64,000 nucleotides of DNA from Cohnella baijiui (GCF_020731285.1 NZ_JAJFOW010000020.1:45988-109987), one strand, 5' to 3'; counted from the first letter of the stretch, positions 1 through 8,107 are shown. Numbers and translations: made by a program. Notes: generated from the sequence alone by a model not told the origin.

Positions 1-114
1 TGCGGCATCATCGGCACGACGATCTATTCGCTGATCCTCCTGTTTATCATCATCCTCTTTGCTTATTCGGGCTCCACCACCTGGGAGAGCAACCTGACGA
101 CGTTAAACGCTTGA
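1..114 (+). CDS. C-terminal end of a membrane protein (5' truncated by window)
   Basis: The reading frame is open from base 1 to a TGA at 112-114 and encodes 37 residues. A hydrophobic stretch (IYSLILLFIIILFAY) forms one membrane segment and is followed by a short polar tail. The start and most of the protein lie outside the window, so the family cannot be named. A strong terminator follows 25 bp downstream, which supports this being the true end of a transcribed gene. Confidence 0.55.
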   Translation, partial: CGIIGTTIYSLILLFIIILFAYSGSTTWESNLTTLNA

Positions 115-138
115 TCCGTCCGTCGGTCGTCCCCCGAA

Positions 139-178
139 GCCTTCGCCCCGGCCTTGCCGCCGGGCGAAGGCTTTTTTT
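139..178 (+). terminator. Rho-independent terminator
   Basis: Ten-bp perfect stem GCCTTCGCCC / GGGCGAAGGC followed by seven T. It ends the transcript of the truncated membrane-protein gene. Confidence 0.85.
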
Positions 179-312
179 CATCGGATGGCGCAGCCCGCTT
201 TTCTTGCGCCAAGGGCACGAAGGACCCGCCGCATTCCGGCCGCGGGTCGATCGTGATAAAATGAGGACATCTCGGCCTGAGGGCCCGAAACGGCAAATAT
301 CCGGAGGACCGT

Positions 313-867
313 ATGGACACGATGGTGTTGCGGGTCGCCCGCAACTTGAAAAAGATCCGCAAAGCGCGGAATTACAGTTTGGACAAGCTGTCGGAGCTCA
401 CCGGCGTCAGCAAGACGATGCTGGCCCAGATCGAGCGTGCGGACTCGAACCCGACGATCACGGTGCTTTGGAAAATCGCGAGCGGTCTCCGCATTTCGGT
501 CACCGACCTGCTGGAGGAAGAAAAGCCGGCCGTCACGCTCGTCCGAGCGGGCGATGCCGAAGCGATCTCCGCGGACGAGGGGCGCTATTTGTCCTTCCCT
601 CTGTTCCCCTACAGCGACAGCTCGCGATTCGAGATTTACCGCGTTGTGATGCGGCCCGGCTGCCACTATGAGGCGGAGCCGCATCATGAAGGCGTGACGG
701 AGTACGTTACGGTCGCGCGCGGGACGCTCCGGCTGCAGATCGGCGAGATGACGTACGCCGTCTCGGCGGGCGAAGCCATCCGCTTCGAAGCCGATCAGCC
801 GCACGTCTACCGCAACGCGTCCGACGAAGATACGGAGCTTCAGAGCGTGATCTTGTATCCTTTTTGA
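313..867 (+). CDS. XRE-family transcriptional regulator with C-terminal cupin domain
   Basis: 184 residues. Residues ~7-62 form an XRE helix-turn-helix (LKKIRKARNYSLDKLSELTG, then VSKTMLAQIER), and residues ~110-180 form a cupin barrel with the metal-type His pattern around HYEAEPHHEGVTEY and a late QPHVYRN. This is the HTH_3 + Cupin_2 arrangement of many cytoplasmic one-component regulators that sense small metabolites. The ATG has GGAGG 8 bases upstream. It sits alone between two terminators, just upstream of the threonine-degradation pair, which is a plausible but unproven target. A 5-bp-arm dyad lies before tdh. Confidence 0.9.
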   Translation: MDTMVLRVARNLKKIRKARNYSLDKLSELTGVSKTMLAQIERADSNPTITVLWKIASGLRISVTDLLEEEKPAVTLVRAGDAEAISADEGRYLSFPLFPYSDSSRFEIYRVVMRPGCHYEAEPHHEGVTEYVTVARGTLRLQIGEMTYAVSAGEAIRFEADQPHVYRNASDEDTELQSVILYPF

Positions 868-907
868 GCGCTCCGCTCCCGCTTCGCCCCCTAGGGCACG
901 CGCCTTG

Positions 908-937
908 GCAACCTTTCGGCCGAAAGGTTGCTTTTTT
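908..937 (+). terminator. Rho-independent terminator after the XRE-cupin gene
   Basis: Perfect 12-bp stem GCAACCTTTCGG / CCGAAAGGTTGC with no true loop, so it folds with a few bases unpaired at the tip, followed by six T. Confidence 0.85.
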
Positions 938-941
938 GTTG

Positions 942-1000
942 TTTACAAACGCCGAAGGCCTAATATAATATTACATAAGGATTGTTCCATATATTGAACA
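942..1000 (+). promoter_or_regulatory. Promoter and dyad upstream of tdh-kbl
   Basis: TTTACA (942-947), a 16-bp spacer and a consensus TATAAT (964-969) make a good sigma-A promoter. An inverted repeat TGTTC-N8-GAACA (983-1000) overlaps the start of the transcript and is positioned as a repressor site. The adjacent XRE-cupin protein is a candidate ligand. The assignment is inference. Confidence 0.6.
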
Positions 1001-1043
1001 TTTGTGCGTTATAGCGATCATCCTGACCAAAGGAGAATGCCGG

Positions 1044-2090
1044 ATGAAGTCTGCCATGACCGGTCTGGTAAAGGCGGAACGCAAGGCGGGGGCCGTGCTG
1101 ATGGAGCTCCCGATCCCGGAGATCGGACCCGATGAGGTCCGCATCCAGGTAAAGGCGAGTTCGATCTGCGGGACGGATATGCATATCTACCATTGGGACC
1201 GATGGGCCGAGGAAAACGTCGTGACGCCGAACGTATTCGGCCATGAATTCGCGGGCGTCGTCGACGCCGTGGGCAGCGCGGTCGCCGGCATTCGTCCCGG
1301 CGATTCCGTATCGGCCGAGGGGCATATTTCTTGCGGGACGTGCAAGCCCTGCCGCTCCGGCCAAGCGCACGTCTGCACGCGCATGCGGAGCTTTGGCATC
1401 TCGGCGCCGGGCTGTTTTGCCGATTATGCCGTGACGAAGGCCGCCAACGTCATCCTGAACGATCCGGCGCTGCCTTTCGAGCAGGCATGCCTGCAGGACC
1501 CGCTCGGCAACGCCGTGCAGGCTGTGCTCGCCGGCGACATCGTCGGCCGGACGGTCGCGGTCGTCGGCTGCGGACCGATCGGCCTCCTGGCGATCCAAGT
1601 CGCCCGGGCCGCCGGCGCCGGGCATATCGTCGCGGTCGACCTCCACGACTACCGTCTGGAGATGGCCTCCCGGCTCGGAGCGGATCATATCGTCAAGCCG
1701 GCGGACGGCCAGCGCCTATCCCGGACGCTCCTTGAGCTGACGGGCGGCGAAGGCGTCGAGGTCGGCCTCGAAATGTCCGGCAGCGCCAGCGCCATCCAGG
1801 AGCTGCTGGAAGCGGTCGCGAACGGCGGCCGCGTCTCCCTGCTCGGCATCCCCGCCCGGGAGGTACCGGTCGACCTGGCCCGCCACATCATTTTTAAAGG
1901 TGTCCAGGTTCACGGCATTACGGGCAGGCTCATGTACCGGACCTGGCACCAGATGCAGGGGCTGCTCGCCGCCGGGCGCATCGACCTGAAGCCGTTGGTG
2001 GATCGCACGTTTACGCTGGATCGGTACGAGGAGGCATTCGCGCTGATGGGCTCGGGCCAATGCGCAAAAATCGTATTCAAGCACGAATAA
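1044..2090 (+). CDS. tdh: L-threonine 3-dehydrogenase (zinc-dependent MDR)
   Basis: 348 residues. It oxidises L-threonine with NAD+ to 2-amino-3-ketobutyrate, which the next gene product splits to glycine and acetyl-CoA. Seen: catalytic-zinc region SSICGTDMHIYHWD and GHEFAGVV, the four-Cys structural zinc lobe CGTCKPCRSGQAHVC, and the nucleotide-binding glycines GCGPIGLLAIQVARAAGA. The CGTDMHIY signature and the downstream kbl separate it from sorbitol-type dehydrogenases. The start at 1044 has AGGAG 8 bases upstream; an earlier in-frame ATG at 1002 has none. kbl follows after 23 bp, so the two are an operon. Confidence 0.93.
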   Translation: MKSAMTGLVKAERKAGAVLMELPIPEIGPDEVRIQVKASSICGTDMHIYHWDRWAEENVVTPNVFGHEFAGVVDAVGSAVAGIRPGDSVSAEGHISCGTCKPCRSGQAHVCTRMRSFGISAPGCFADYAVTKAANVILNDPALPFEQACLQDPLGNAVQAVLAGDIVGRTVAVVGCGPIGLLAIQVARAAGAGHIVAVDLHDYRLEMASRLGADHIVKPADGQRLSRTLLELTGGEGVEVGLEMSGSASAIQELLEAVANGGRVSLLGIPAREVPVDLARHIIFKGVQVHGITGRLMYRTWHQMQGLLAAGRIDLKPLVDRTFTLDRYEEAFALMGSGQCAKIVFKHE

Positions 2091-2113
2091 CGAACGGCAA
2101 AGGAGTGAACGAA

Positions 2114-3289
2114 ATGAGCGGATTGGACGATTTGAGGCTGGAGCTGGAGGAACTGAAAGCGCAGGGCCGCTACCGGCTGCCCGCCGTATGGGAGAGCGGC
2201 TCCGGGCCGTGGATGACGTTGAACGGGCGCCGCGTGCTGCAGATGGCGTCGAACAACTACCTGGGACTGACCGGCCATCCCCGGCTCAAGCAAGCCGCCA
2301 TCGACGCGATCGAGCGCTACGGCGTCGGCAGCGGCTCGGTCCGCACGATCGCCGGCACGCTGGACATTCACGAGCAGCTGGAGCTCGAGCTCGCGGACTT
2401 CAAGGGAACGGAAGCCGCGCTCGTCTTTCAGTCCGGCTTCACGACGAACCAAGGCGTCTTCGGCACACTCCTTCGGGATACGGACGTCGTCATCAGCGAC
2501 GAGCTGAACCATGCGAGCATCATCGACGGGATTCGTCTCACCAAGGCGGCGAGGCGGATCTATCCCCACAAAGACATGGACGCCCTGGAGCAGGCGCTGC
2601 GAGGGGCTTCCGCCTATCGCCGGCGGTTCGTCGTGACCGACGGGGTATTCAGCATGGACGGCGATATCGCCCCGCTGCCCGAGATCGTCGCGCTCGCGGA
2701 ACGTTACGACGCCGTCGTCTGCGTGGACGACGCGCACGCCAGCGGCGTACTTGGGTGCTGCGGCAAAGGCTCGACGGATCATTTCGGCCTGCACGGCCGC
2801 GTGCATATCCAGATCGGCACGCTGTCCAAGGCCGTCGGCGTCGTCGGCGGCTATGCGGCGGGCAGCCAGGCGCTCAAGGAGTATCTCGTTCACAAGGCCC
2901 GCCCGTTCCTCTTCAGCACATCGCAGACGCCGTCCGTCGCAGCGAGCTGCCTCGAAGCGATCCGCGTCCTCCGCTCGAGTCCCGAGCTCGGCGAACGCAT
3001 GTGGGCGCAAGCCGGCCGATTCCGCGCCGAGCTGCAGGCGGACGGCTTCGACACCGGCGCCAGCGAGACGCCGATTATACCAATCGTCGTAGGCGGCGCC
3101 GCGGAAACGATGCGTTTCTCCGAGGCGCTGCTCGGGGAAGGCGTCTATGCCCCCGGAATCGTCTATCCGACCGTGGCGGCCGACAAGGGCCGAATCCGCC
3201 TCATCGTCACGGCGGCGCACGGGGACGACGATCTTGCCTTTGCCCGTGCGGCGCTGAACAAGGTCGGCCGGGCGCTCGGAATGATTTAG
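2114..3289 (+). CDS. kbl: Glycine C-acetyltransferase (2-amino-3-ketobutyrate CoA ligase)
   Basis: 391 residues, a PLP enzyme of the alpha-oxoamine synthase family. It cleaves 2-amino-3-ketobutyrate with CoA to glycine and acetyl-CoA, the second step of threonine catabolism. Seen: ASNNYLGLTGHPRLKQAA near residue 50, the VDDAHASGVLG motif that holds the cofactor, and the Schiff-base lysine in IQIGTLSKAVGVVGGY. Start 2114 has AAAGGAG upstream; the longer frame from 2060 overlaps tdh and lacks a ribosome site. KBL and BioF sequences are close relatives, but the tight linkage to tdh points to KBL. Confidence 0.93.
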   Translation: MSGLDDLRLELEELKAQGRYRLPAVWESGSGPWMTLNGRRVLQMASNNYLGLTGHPRLKQAAIDAIERYGVGSGSVRTIAGTLDIHEQLELELADFKGTEAALVFQSGFTTNQGVFGTLLRDTDVVISDELNHASIIDGIRLTKAARRIYPHKDMDALEQALRGASAYRRRFVVTDGVFSMDGDIAPLPEIVALAERYDAVVCVDDAHASGVLGCCGKGSTDHFGLHGRVHIQIGTLSKAVGVVGGYAAGSQALKEYLVHKARPFLFSTSQTPSVAASCLEAIRVLRSSPELGERMWAQAGRFRAELQADGFDTGASETPIIPIVVGGAAETMRFSEALLGEGVYAPGIVYPTVAADKGRIRLIVTAAHGDDDLAFARAALNKVGRALGMI

Positions 3290-3310
3290 CCCGGCGCCGC
3301 CGCGCGAAAA

Positions 3311-3347
3311 CAAGCCCCTCCCCGTCCGATGGACGGGAGGGGCTTGT
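3311..3347. terminator. Bidirectional terminator between kbl and the NlpC/P60 gene
   Basis: Long stem CAAGCCCCTCCC(c)GTCC / GGAC(g)GGAGGGGCTTG with a three-base loop lies between two convergent genes and can serve both. The flanking T runs are short. Confidence 0.75.
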
Positions 3348-3371
3348 TGGGCTGTTGAGAAGTGCGGAACA

Positions 3372-4187
3372 TTAGAATCCGAAAAATCCGCCGTTGGGCC
3401 AGCCGAACTGCTGCGATCCGCGATCGAAGCCGAACCCGAATGGCGAGGACGAGTCGCCGGACGGGCCGCCCCAGCGGGAATTCGACGAGGAGCCGCGATC
3501 CGGAGAAGAAGACGACCCGGAACCTGACTTGTCCTTGCTGCCCGATCCGGTTGGGGCCTTGGAGCCGGTGCCGGACGACGACTTGGAGCCGTTATCCGAC
3601 GAAGACGGAGAGGCGGACGGCGTCTTCTTGGCGGACGTATCGGCCGCCGCCTGTCCGGCGCCTCCGTCCGGAATGACGCGGCGAGCGGTGACGAAGGTTT
3701 TGTCCCACGTGCTGCCCGCGAAGTCGGAAATCGTCACGCCTATGCCGACCCGATAGGTGTGAAGCAGTTGGCCGCCGCCCATATAGATGCTGACGTGATT
3801 GACTTTGCCGTCCCGGTTCGTGTCCGAGAAGACCAGATCGCCCGGCTGCAGATCGCTCTTGGACACCTTCGTGCCTACCTTGGACTGCGCCTGGGAGGTA
3901 CGCGGCAGGTCAATGCCGTGTTTGCCGTAGACATACTGGGTGAACGACGAGCAGTCAAATTCAGACGTTTTGCCCGAGCTTGCACCGAAAACATAAGGGA
4001 CGCCCAAATATTGTTTGCCGGTCGCGATGATCTGATTCGCGACGGTCGCTGCGGATGCCGATTGTTGGGATTGCGCCGCGAAAGCGGACGCTGGCGCTGC
4101 GATCGCGCCGGTACCCAGCGCGAGGGTCAAGCTGAGGCCGATGCCGATGAACGATTTGCGGATGGGAAGCGCGATGTTGCGATTCAT
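3372..4187 (-). CDS. Secreted NlpC/P60 peptidoglycan endopeptidase with disordered C-terminus
   Basis: 271 residues. It probably hydrolyses the D-Glu-meso-Dpm bond in cell-wall stem peptides outside the cell. Residues 1-37 are a signal peptide ending near ASAFAAQ. Residues ~45-165 are the NlpC/P60 fold: catalytic Cys in SEFDCSSFTQYVYGKHG, GDLVFSDTNRDG, and the His in VNHVSIYMGGGQLLHT. The last ~100 residues are low-complexity Ser/Gly/Lys/Asp, ending in a Gly/Phe-rich tail, probably a wall-contacting or disordered extension. There are no SH3 or LysM domains. The ATG has GGAGG upstream, and the gene is monocistronic. Confidence 0.9.
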   Translation of the reverse strand: MNRNIALPIRKSFIGIGLSLTLALGTGAIAAPASAFAAQSQQSASAATVANQIIATGKQYLGVPYVFGASSGKTSEFDCSSFTQYVYGKHGIDLPRTSQAQSKVGTKVSKSDLQPGDLVFSDTNRDGKVNHVSIYMGGGQLLHTYRVGIGVTISDFAGSTWDKTFVTARRVIPDGGAGQAAADTSAKKTPSASPSSSDNGSKSSSGTGSKAPTGSGSKDKSGSGSSSSPDRGSSSNSRWGGPSGDSSSPFGFGFDRGSQQFGWPNGGFFGF

Positions 4188-4381
4188 GGTGGGTCCTCCG
4201 TGTTCGTCTGACTTAAGGGGATTCGAGGCGTTCCCCGCGTGAGACCACTATAACACGGATCGGATTTGCACCATTTCCCAAAGAAAGCGCAAACGCTTGC
4301 CGGACGAAGGCAAGCGCCGCTAAATGAGAAATAGATGAACAAATTCTAATTTCCGACCTCTTGCTTTTTGAGGAGACAAGG

Positions 4382-4780
4382 TTAACGCGCCGGCGATGCG
4401 TATACGACCTCCGTCCCCGCGATAAAGTCGTGTATGGCTCGTTTATCTTCGCGCAGACCGACCATAAAAGCGCTCACGATCGACCCGATGCCGAACGTCA
4501 GCCCATAGATCAACCCGGACACGACCGTCCGCAGCAGCATCGTGACGATCGTAGGCGGTGCGCCGTCCAGCTTTTGAATCCGGATGCCGCAGATTCGCTT
4601 GCCGATCGTAAACCCTTGCCAGAAGACCGGAACGAGCAGTCCGTAGAGCAGGGCCACCGCATCCGATACCCGGCTGTTGCCGTCGCCGAACAGCACGGAC
4701 GACAAAATGTACAGGGGCAATCCGATGATGATCCCGTCGAGCAAACTCGCGCCGAGGCGGATCCAAAATCCGGCGTTCAC
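4382..4780 (-). CDS. RDD-family integral membrane protein
   Basis: 132 residues from a GTG at 4780 with AGAGGAG 8 bases upstream. The frame extends further upstream but without a better start. RDD signatures are visible: NAGFWIRLGASLLDGIIIG (Arg and Asp of the first helix), TIGKRICGIRIQKLDG between helices, and a final REDKRAIHDFIAGTEVVY. Three to four membrane segments are predicted. RDD proteins are often of unknown function; some act as Na+/H+ antiporters. No partner gene is adjacent. Confidence 0.85.
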   Translation of the reverse strand: MNAGFWIRLGASLLDGIIIGLPLYILSSVLFGDGNSRVSDAVALLYGLLVPVFWQGFTIGKRICGIRIQKLDGAPPTIVTMLLRTVVSGLIYGLTFGIGSIVSAFMVGLREDKRAIHDFIAGTEVVYASPAR

Positions 4781-4964
4781 AGGCACCGCTCCTCTTTTTG
4801 AATGAGATAGGTTCCCACCTTCCCCTATTTTCATTATATCTGAAGATGAGATCTCCATGCTCATCCTGTGCGTTCGTTTCGCGTTTCCATGTCCGCATTC
4901 TGCAGAAAATCTCATCCCTTCTCCGGCCATTTCTGCTATTCTAAGCGTACTGGGGGAATCGTGC

Positions 4965-5294
4965 GTGAGAACCGGCTGCAAAGGATGTACCGAGGACGTC
5001 AAACTGACGATGGAGCAGATCGCCCGGATGGTCTCGAAGCTCGATCGTTTCCCGGAGACGTGCGCGGAGGAAGAAGTATACGCAACACGGCTCGCCGCGT
5101 GCCGTGCGTGCCCGTCGCTGCAATATGGCACGACGTGCGCGCATTGCGGCTGTATCGTGCAGCTTCGGGCCAAGCTGCGCGACAAGACTTGCCCGGCGCC
5201 AGGCGGCAGCCGCTGGGTCGGTGACCGGCTCGAAGCGAATCGCATCGCGTCCGAAGCGCAGAAAGAACCCCGCGGCTGCACGCCGCGGGGTTAA
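4965..5294 (+). CDS. Small cysteine-rich protein (DUF6171-like)
   Basis: 109 residues from a GTG at 4965, preceded by GGGGG at 4952-4956. Seven cysteines are grouped as CKGC, CRAC and CAHCGC plus KTCPAPGGSRW near the end, a zinc-ribbon-like pattern. The last part resembles short bacillar proteins annotated DUF6171, whose role is not known. A GC-rich hairpin (stem AACCCCGCGGC/GCCGCGGGGTT) overlaps the last codons and stop and could terminate or stabilise the message, although it lacks a T run. Confidence 0.65.
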   Translation: MRTGCKGCTEDVKLTMEQIARMVSKLDRFPETCAEEEVYATRLAACRACPSLQYGTTCAHCGCIVQLRAKLRDKTCPAPGGSRWVGDRLEANRIASEAQKEPRGCTPRG

Positions 5295-5365
5295 GTTCTA
5301 TGCTATCAAAAAGGGGGGTCGAGAACGATTATAGACAAATAACCTTAACGGAAGATGAAAAACAA

Positions 5366-5390
5366 ATTTCAATCCGGTTACAATTGAAAT
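5366..5390. promoter_or_regulatory. Inverted repeat upstream of the aph remnant
   Basis: ATTTCAAT-N9-ATTGAAAT, perfect 8-bp arms in an AT-rich stretch between the DUF6171-like gene and the phosphotransferase remnant. It may be an old operator. No regulator is adjacent. Confidence 0.35.
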
Positions 5391-5411
5391 CCTTTCCTTT
5401 ACAATAGAAGA

Positions 5412-6023
5412 AAATCGCGGGCGCCAAAAGAGGAGCAGCGCGCCGCCATCGAGACCGAGCTCGGCCGGTTGAACCGGCGGATCAACGAGGTCCGCGGCGA
5501 GCGCTTCGGACCGTTCGAAGGGGACGATGCGGCGGCGGCTTCGTCTTGACCGGCCGCGTTCGGCGCGATGATGCAGGCGCTCTTGGCCGACGCCGGGAGG
5601 CTCGGCGCCCGATTGCCGGCCTCCCGCGAGGAGATCGAAGCCGAATTGGCGCGCCGGCTTCCTCTGCTGGCCGAGGTGACCGAGCCTCGTTTCGTGCATT
5701 GGGATTTGTGGAGCGGCAACGCGCTTATCGCGGACGGACGGATCGCCGGCATCCTCGATTGGGAACGCGCGCTGTGGGGCGACCCGCTGATGGAATATTA
5801 CTTTCGCCGTTTCGAGCGATCGGAAGCTTTCTTCGCCGGCTACGGCGGCCGGTTCGACGGACCGGGCGAGCAGGCGCGCAAGCGGCTGTACGACCTTTAT
5901 CTGGATCCCATCCTCGTCATCGAATGCTACTCCCGCCAGTACGGGAACGAAGACCATGTCCGCTGGGCCCACGACAACGCGGCCCAAGGCTGGGCCGCGT
6001 TTTTGGAAGGCGCGCGCGGATGA
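5412..6023 (+). pseudogene. Aminoglycoside/choline phosphotransferase (APH family), degraded
   Basis: Only the C-terminal two thirds of an APH-fold kinase remain. The frame reads through GRLNRRINEVRGERFGPFEG, then hits TGA at 5547-5549 where the family normally has Trp (context ASS*PAAFGAMMQ), and continues as a 151-codon open frame. That part keeps the catalytic loop VHWDLWSGNALI and the metal-binding ILDWERALWGDP. The N-lobe with the nucleotide-binding loop is missing. Truncation plus a nonsense change (TGG to TGA) indicate a dead gene. Translation restart at 5568 would give only the C-lobe. Confidence 0.8.
5976..6004 (+). terminator. Intrinsic terminator inside the 3' end of the aph remnant
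   Basis: Eleven-bp perfect stem AACGCGGCCCA / TGGGCCGCGTT with loop AGGC and a TTTT run lies ~20 bp before the stop codon of the frame, so it is also coding sequence. Confidence 0.7.
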
Positions 6024-6027
6024 CGCG

Positions 6028-6129
6028 CTATTTCGATTTTTTCTTCGCGGCGGACCGGCCCATCTTCTTGGGGTCGTCGGACGGCGGTGCGGCATGCTGG
6101 GAGCCGTTCGGTTTGATCTCGCGGGTCAT
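6028..6129 (-). CDS. Small basic hypothetical protein
   Basis: 33 residues starting MTREIKPNGSQHAAPP and ending in a lysine-rich GRSAAKKKSK. The ATG at 6129 has GGAAAGGAG nine bases upstream, a strong ribosome site. Small, hydrophilic, lysine-tailed proteins of this type are common in spore formers; I do not recognise a named family. It is convergent with the aph remnant and downstream of the 182-residue membrane protein gene. Confidence 0.5.
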   Translation of the reverse strand: MTREIKPNGSQHAAPPSDDPKKMGRSAAKKKSK

Positions 6130-6344
6130 GGAGTGCGCTCCTTTCCGGTGCGAAATGGATGTCCCGCTCATTATGCGCGGTTCCGGTCCGGCGTATGCCG
6201 ATCCGCAGAGTCTCGCCTCGACAGCCGCCCGGCAAGATGTCTCCCCGCGGCTCGAACGCGATCGAAAAGACGCAGAATTACCCGATAGCACCCGGTATGA
6301 CCTGCGCGAATTTCCTCGGAAATACTCAAATCCCGAACGAACGA

Positions 6345-6893
6345 TCACGCCGTCGACTTGGGCTTTCGAGGCCAGAAGGTATAGCTGAAGCTAACGACAA
6401 AATCGATGCCCAAAATGACCGACCACAGCCGGATCAGGTTCGTCAACGACGTTGTCCGATCGGCCGCGCCGACCCAGGCGGTCATGCCGAGGAGCAGCCC
6501 GCACCCGATCGCCCAAGCGAGCAGATGCAGCAGCCAGCCGCGCCGCTCTTGGCGGGCGTGCTCGGCGCCGTGCTTGGCCTTCTTCCGCGGCGGGGGGCCT
6601 CCGGCGAAGCGAAAGGCGAACCGTTCGTCCGCCCATCGGATCATCCCGTGGCCGAAGGCGATCGACACGCCGATATAGATGGCAGCGAGGCCGTGGAAAA
6701 ATCCCGCATCCGCCCCGCTCCGCAAGTCGAGGGCGGTCGCGACGAGCAGTGCCAGATCTACGATTGGGGTACAGACGAGAAGCAGCGCGCCCGCCCGCTT
6801 CCATCCGAGCAGATAGCGGCAGACGAGGCCCGCCAGGACGAAAACCCAAAAGGCGACTTCGCATCCGATGATAAAAGCCAGCAAGCTCTCCAC
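6345..6893 (-). CDS. Integral membrane protein (YmcC-like), TetR-linked
   Basis: 182 residues from a GTG at 6893 with AAAGGA upstream. Four to five hydrophobic helices are visible (residues ~5-27, 33-53, 66-85, 120-142, 150-170). A conserved-looking core, FFHGLAAIYIGVSIAFGHGM then RWADERFAF, resembles Bacillus YmcC-type proteins of unknown function. It is transcribed away from the adjacent TetR gene from an overlapping, mirror-image promoter, so it is the likely regulated target. The match to YmcC is from memory and was not checked. Confidence 0.7.
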   Translation of the reverse strand: MESLLAFIIGCEVAFWVFVLAGLVCRYLLGWKRAGALLLVCTPIVDLALLVATALDLRSGADAGFFHGLAAIYIGVSIAFGHGMIRWADERFAFRFAGGPPPRKKAKHGAEHARQERRGWLLHLLAWAIGCGLLLGMTAWVGAADRTTSLTNLIRLWSVILGIDFVVSFSYTFWPRKPKSTA

Positions 6894-6904
6894 ATCCTTT
6901 TTAA

Positions 6905-6972
6905 CACAATTGTATTATTAAAACCTCTCTTTATTATAGTGCAATTGTATTAAAATACAACTGTGCTATAAT
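6905..6972. promoter_or_regulatory. Mirror-image divergent promoters with TetR operator
   Basis: Forward promoter: TTGTAT (6945-6950), 16 bp, TATAAT (6967-6972). Reverse promoter: TTGTAT (minus strand, 6955-6960), 16 bp, TATAAT (6933-6938). A 30-bp imperfect palindrome (6938-6967, arms AGTGCAATTGTAT and ATACAACTGTGCT) runs from one -10 to the other, so one bound repressor would block both genes. A second ACAATTGT core at 6905-6912 lies in the leader of the membrane-protein gene. Confidence 0.75.
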
Positions 6973-6978
6973 CGGTGT

Positions 6979-7599
6979 ATGCCTAAAATCGTGGATCACC
7001 AACAACGAAAAGAACAAATCGCGGAAGCTGCCTGGCGCATCATCCGGCAGGAAGGCCTCGAGGGCGTCTCCGTCCGGCGCGTCGCGGACGAAGCGGACGT
7101 CTCTCTCGGATCGCTCCGCCACTACTTCCCCACGCAGAACGAGCTGCTCTTCTTCACCATGCAGCTTGTCACGGAGCGCGTGCAGCAGCGCATCCGCAGC
7201 CTGCCTTTCACAGGGGAGCCGCGCGCGGATATCGAGATGGCGATTACGGAGCTCGCCCCGCTCGACGATGAACGGAGGGCCGAAGCCAAGGTCTGGCTGG
7301 CTTTTGCCGGGAAGGCGATCTCGGATCCCGCCATCCGGGAGATTAGCCGCCAGGTGCACGAAGCGTTGTACGACGGCTTTCGCGGCATGATCGAGCTTCT
7401 CGTTTCGGAGCGGCTGACGAAGGAAGGCCTGGATCCCGAACGGGAAACCCGCCGGCTGCATGCGCTCGTAGACGGTCTCGTCGTACATGGCGTGACCTAT
7501 CCCGAGCGGATGAGCGGCCAAGAGCTGATGCGCATCATCGCGGATCATTTGGACGGCCTGCTGGCCGAGTCCCCCTCCCCCTCTGCCGAACGGGATTAA
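6979..7599 (+). CDS. TetR/AcrR-family transcriptional regulator, apparently leaderless
   Basis: 206 residues. The N-terminal helix-turn-helix (residues ~8-50) reads KEQIAEAAWRIIRQEGLEG, VSVRRVADEADVSLGSLRHY, and is followed by an all-helical ligand domain. The sequence resembles BetI/YerO-type repressors. The ATG lies only six bases after a consensus TATAAT, so transcription should begin at or next to the start codon, and no Shine-Dalgarno box is present. It is divergent from the membrane-protein gene, with which it shares an operator, so autoregulation is likely. Confidence 0.9.
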   Translation: MPKIVDHQQRKEQIAEAAWRIIRQEGLEGVSVRRVADEADVSLGSLRHYFPTQNELLFFTMQLVTERVQQRIRSLPFTGEPRADIEMAITELAPLDDERRAEAKVWLAFAGKAISDPAIREISRQVHEALYDGFRGMIELLVSERLTKEGLDPERETRRLHALVDGLVVHGVTYPERMSGQELMRIIADHLDGLLAESPSPSAERD

Positions 7600-7626
7600 C
7601 GACTCTGAGAAACGGCCGAACCCGAC

Positions 7627-7660
7627 AAAAGCGCCCCGAACCAAGGTTCGCGGCGCTTTT
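7627..7660. terminator. Bidirectional terminator
   Basis: AAAAGCGCC(c)CGAACC-aa-GGTTCG(c)GGCGCTTTT lies between the convergent TetR and lipoprotein genes. It has A and T runs on both sides. Confidence 0.85.
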
Positions 7661-7693
7661 GCAGAACTCCATTCTCTATATCGGATCGGCCGG

Positions 7694-8107
7694 TTAGCGG
7701 CTCGTTTCTTCCTTTCGTTGATCAGCCCATTTGTACAAATCGCGAAGATCGCTTGTTTGCCAAATTAACTTTTCGGTATCGAAAACCAGCAAGGTCGGAC
7801 TTTTTTCGATGCCGAATGCTCGAACGGCTTTTTCCCGGGTTTTGTCATTCATGCTGATGACCTCCACTTTGCTAAAACGAACGGACGACATCACTTGATC
7901 GGAATTCACAATACTTAGAAACTCCTTGCTTAATTCATGGACGTCCGAGTCCAAATTCCAGAATAAGTAACCCGCATAAGTGCCGCTTTCCTTGGAAATG
8001 AATTCGCTACTTATGTCATGGTTGCGGCTTGAGGCGCAAGCGGTTGCCAACAGAATCGCAGCGATTACGGCCAGGGAAACATATGCGACTTTTTTCAAGA
8101 ACCCCAC
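7694..8107 (-). CDS. Lipoprotein with thioredoxin-like C-terminal region
   Basis: 137 residues. The N-terminus is a lipoprotein signal peptide (lipobox ILLATAC, Cys ~24). The mature part has VRFSKVEVISMNDKTREKAV followed by FGIEKSPTLLVFDTEKLIWQ, which looks like the beta-alpha-beta end of a thioredoxin fold with its cis-Pro (SPTLLVF). The usual CxxC is not present, so it is probably not a disulfide oxidoreductase. Role unknown. Confidence 0.65.
   Translation of the reverse strand: MGFLKKVAYVSLAVIAAILLATACASSRNHDISSEFISKESGTYAGYLFWNLDSDVHELSKEFLSIVNSDQVMSSVRFSKVEVISMNDKTREKAVRAFGIEKSPTLLVFDTEKLIWQTSDLRDLYKWADQRKEETSR

Noticed and set aside
1910..3313. 467-codon minus-strand ORF across tdh-kbl
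   Set aside because: Antisense of two well-identified enzymes.
4188..4381. c-di-AMP (ydaO) riboswitch before the NlpC/P60 gene
   Set aside because: Such riboswitches often precede wall hydrolases, but the conserved core could not be found in this short leader.
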